Source: DATAEU01 sp046724395 (GTDB lineage: Bacteria > Actinomycetota > UBA4738 > HRBIN12). From it: 5,570 nucleotides of DNA. A program made the translations under genes and the position numbers. Every line of letters begins with the position of its first letter. The first letter of the stretch is position 1. The notes under the pieces are model-generated. The model did no database searches, was not told where the DNA came from, and saw only the letters and a list, made by a program, of their open reading frames with translations. Location of the stretch: the NCBI GenBank assembly GCA_046724395.1, contig JBKOWM010000021.1, positions 1 through 5,570 on the forward strand, in the 5' to 3' direction. Shown here in pieces: positions 4,346 through 5,570 of this stretch.

Positions 4346-5367
4346 ATGCGGCATCTCTCGCGGGCAATCACGCTTTCGACGGCTGTGTGCACCCTGCTCC
4401 TCGCGACCGCTCCGGTGCACGCCACATCTCCGGGCGAGAACGGCCTGATCTCGTTCCGGCGATACTTCAACGACAAGCACACGAGCGGGGCGCTGTTCGT
4501 CGTCAATCCGGACGGGAGCCACGAGACCCAGATAACGTTCCCCGCCGCGCACGAGCTCGACTACACCCAGAACTGGTCCCCTGATGGCAGGCAGCTTGCT
4601 TTCGAGAGGGACACCTTCATCCCCGAGTCCGAGACGAGCGAGATCTGGGTCGTCAGCGTCGACGGGTCGAATCCCCACCGATTGTTCCCGTGCCCCGGCG
4701 ACGATGTCTGCGGTGCGGCTCACTTGCCATCCTGGTCGCCCGATGGCGAGTGGATCGCCTTCAGCCTCGCTACGGGGCCGGTGACGAACCACCAATCCGC
4801 CGACGTCAGCATCTGGGCGATCCATCCCGACGGCACGGGACTCCGTCAGATCACGCACCCAACCGGGTTCCAACGATCGGAGGATTTCGACCCCCAGTGG
4901 TCTCCCGACGGAAGCCGGATCGTCTTCGAGCGCAGGCTGGCGCGCCGTGACTGGAAGCCGGCGATCTTCACAGCCAATTCCACCGACGGGTCAGACGTCG
5001 AGCGCGTCTCGCCGAAGGGACTGTTGGCGGGGGACTCTCCGGACTGGTCTCCGGACGGGCGCTGGATCATCTACCGGAACGACGAGGCTCCGGGCCCGCA
5101 GAAGGTGTTCCTCAGCCACCCCGACGGCAGCGGGTTCCACGTAATCGTTGATGGGGCCGGAAGCTCTCGTTCACGTCGTCCTCGTTCTCGCCGGACGGGG
5201 CCGGGATGACGATCGGGATCTACCCGGGCATCGGTAAGAAGGGCAATGCGGACGTCTGGGTCGGGCACTTCGATGACCGCATGCACATCGATAGCCTCAA
5301 ACCGCTGACGAGGACGCACCGGTGGGAGAGCTCGCCCCGCTGGGGAACCGCACCTTTGCTCGGGTAG
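4346..5367 (+). CDS. secreted WD40-like (TolB-type) beta-propeller protein, one frameshift
   Basis: About 340 residues when the frame is corrected. The signal peptide is clear: MRHLSR, a hydrophobic core AITLSTAVCTLLLATA and a probable cut after VHA (residue 26). PGENG follows at once, as in many actinobacterial propellers. PD40/WD40-like blades recur about every 50 residues: WSPDG at Trp77, Trp130, Trp185 and Trp234, then FSPDG near 281, with NPDGS/HPDGT turns between them and a closing WESSPRWGTAP. These proteins bind partners or sugars outside the membrane; the role here is unknown. ATG 4346 is chosen for the GGAAGGGG site (4333-4340) and the signal peptide. The reading frame runs into a premature TGA at 5207. 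Restoring one base at GGGG (5153-5156) gives DGGRKLSFTSSSFSPDG and continues to TAG at 5365-5367. The break is probably a homopolymer error, but a real mutation cannot be excluded. Confidence 0.85.
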
Positions 5368-5422
5368 AGAGCGGTCGAGAGGATCTGGATGAATGGGGCC
5401 TCGCGGAGCGTCAGGGCCTTCC

Positions 5423-5438
5423 CGACCGAGGACGGTCG
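5423..5438. terminator. small hairpin between the convergent gene ends
   Basis: CGACCG (5423-5428), loop AGGA, CGGTCG (5433-5438). It lies between the stop of the propeller gene (5367) and the stop of the partial minus-strand gene (5445), where a shared terminator is expected. The stem has only six pairs and neither strand has a T-run, so the call is weak. Confidence 0.25.
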
Positions 5439-5444
5439 ACGTGG

Positions 5445-5570
5445 TTAAGTGGGGACTCGGCTCCAAGCGTACGCGACGTCGCGAAGGGCTCGGTCGTACG
5501 CCAATTCGAAGTCACCGTCCAAAGCGCAAGAGGCCGTGGTGGCTGCGTCGATCGGCGAAGAGCGTATACC
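5445..5570 (-). CDS. C-terminal fragment of an unrecognised protein
   Basis: A minus-strand frame is open from the right edge to TAA at 5445-5447, giving 41 residues that end LDGDFELAYDRALRDVAYAWSRVPT. The composition is balanced, with an amphipathic helix pattern (FELAYDRALRDVAYAW) unlike the Arg/Pro/Ser-rich shadow frames. A small hairpin follows its stop. I cannot assign a family. The rest of the gene lies outside the window. The plus-strand frames here are less protein-like. Confidence 0.4.
   Translation of the reverse strand, partial: GIRSSPIDAATTASCALDGDFELAYDRALRDVAYAWSRVPT

Overview
The window is GC-rich, and its coding regions favour G or C at third codon positions. It carries an ANTAR-domain regulator, an RsbW-like ATP-binding protein, a STAS-domain antagonist, a small cold-shock protein, a solo ClpP and a secreted WD40-like (TolB-type) propeller protein. 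This set is typical of Actinomycetota. The propeller's N-terminus (a PGENG motif just after the signal peptide) and the Cys-rich hypothetical protein remind me of Thermoleophilia-like or uncultured soil lineages. That placement is inference; there is no rRNA or tRNA to fix it.

Layout, left to right. Positions 1-240 (minus) hold the N-terminal part of a STAS anti-sigma-factor antagonist, broken by several frame changes. A divergent promoter region separates it from a plus-strand regulator with a receiver-like fold and an ANTAR RNA-binding domain (391-993). About 490 bases without a recognisable gene follow; they contain several inverted repeats, including a perfect 22-bp palindrome. On the minus strand, a 56-residue zinc-ribbon protein (2111-2281) overlaps the start of clpP (1494-2114) by four bases. 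A second gene-free stretch of about 370 bases, rich in dyads, separates this pair from a plus-strand 69-residue protein with a C-x4-C-x12-C-x2-H motif (2650-2859). Next come a cold-shock protein (3010-3216) with a strong hairpin terminator, and an RsbW-type ATPase (3386-3841). The ATPase ends tail-to-tail, sharing a CTAG, with a minus-strand protein carrying a C-x-C-x4-C motif (3838-4167). The right side holds a secreted WD-repeat protein (4346-5367) with one frameshift, then probably the C-terminus of an unknown minus-strand protein.

The genes look like a loosely assembled stress and regulation neighbourhood rather than one operon: partner-switching parts (STAS, RsbW-like kinase), RNA-level control (ANTAR, cold-shock protein), proteolysis (ClpP with a coupled zinc ribbon), and small putative metal-binding proteins. 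The most interesting unit is the zinc-ribbon/ClpP pair, because the small protein is translationally coupled to the protease and could serve it.

Several frame breaks lie at short homopolymer runs (GGGG at 5153-5156, CCCC at 224-227, AAA at 69-71). This pattern suggests base-calling errors in the assembly rather than true gene decay, and it also means the apparently empty stretches should be read with caution. I see no mobile element, CRISPR array, tRNA or rRNA.
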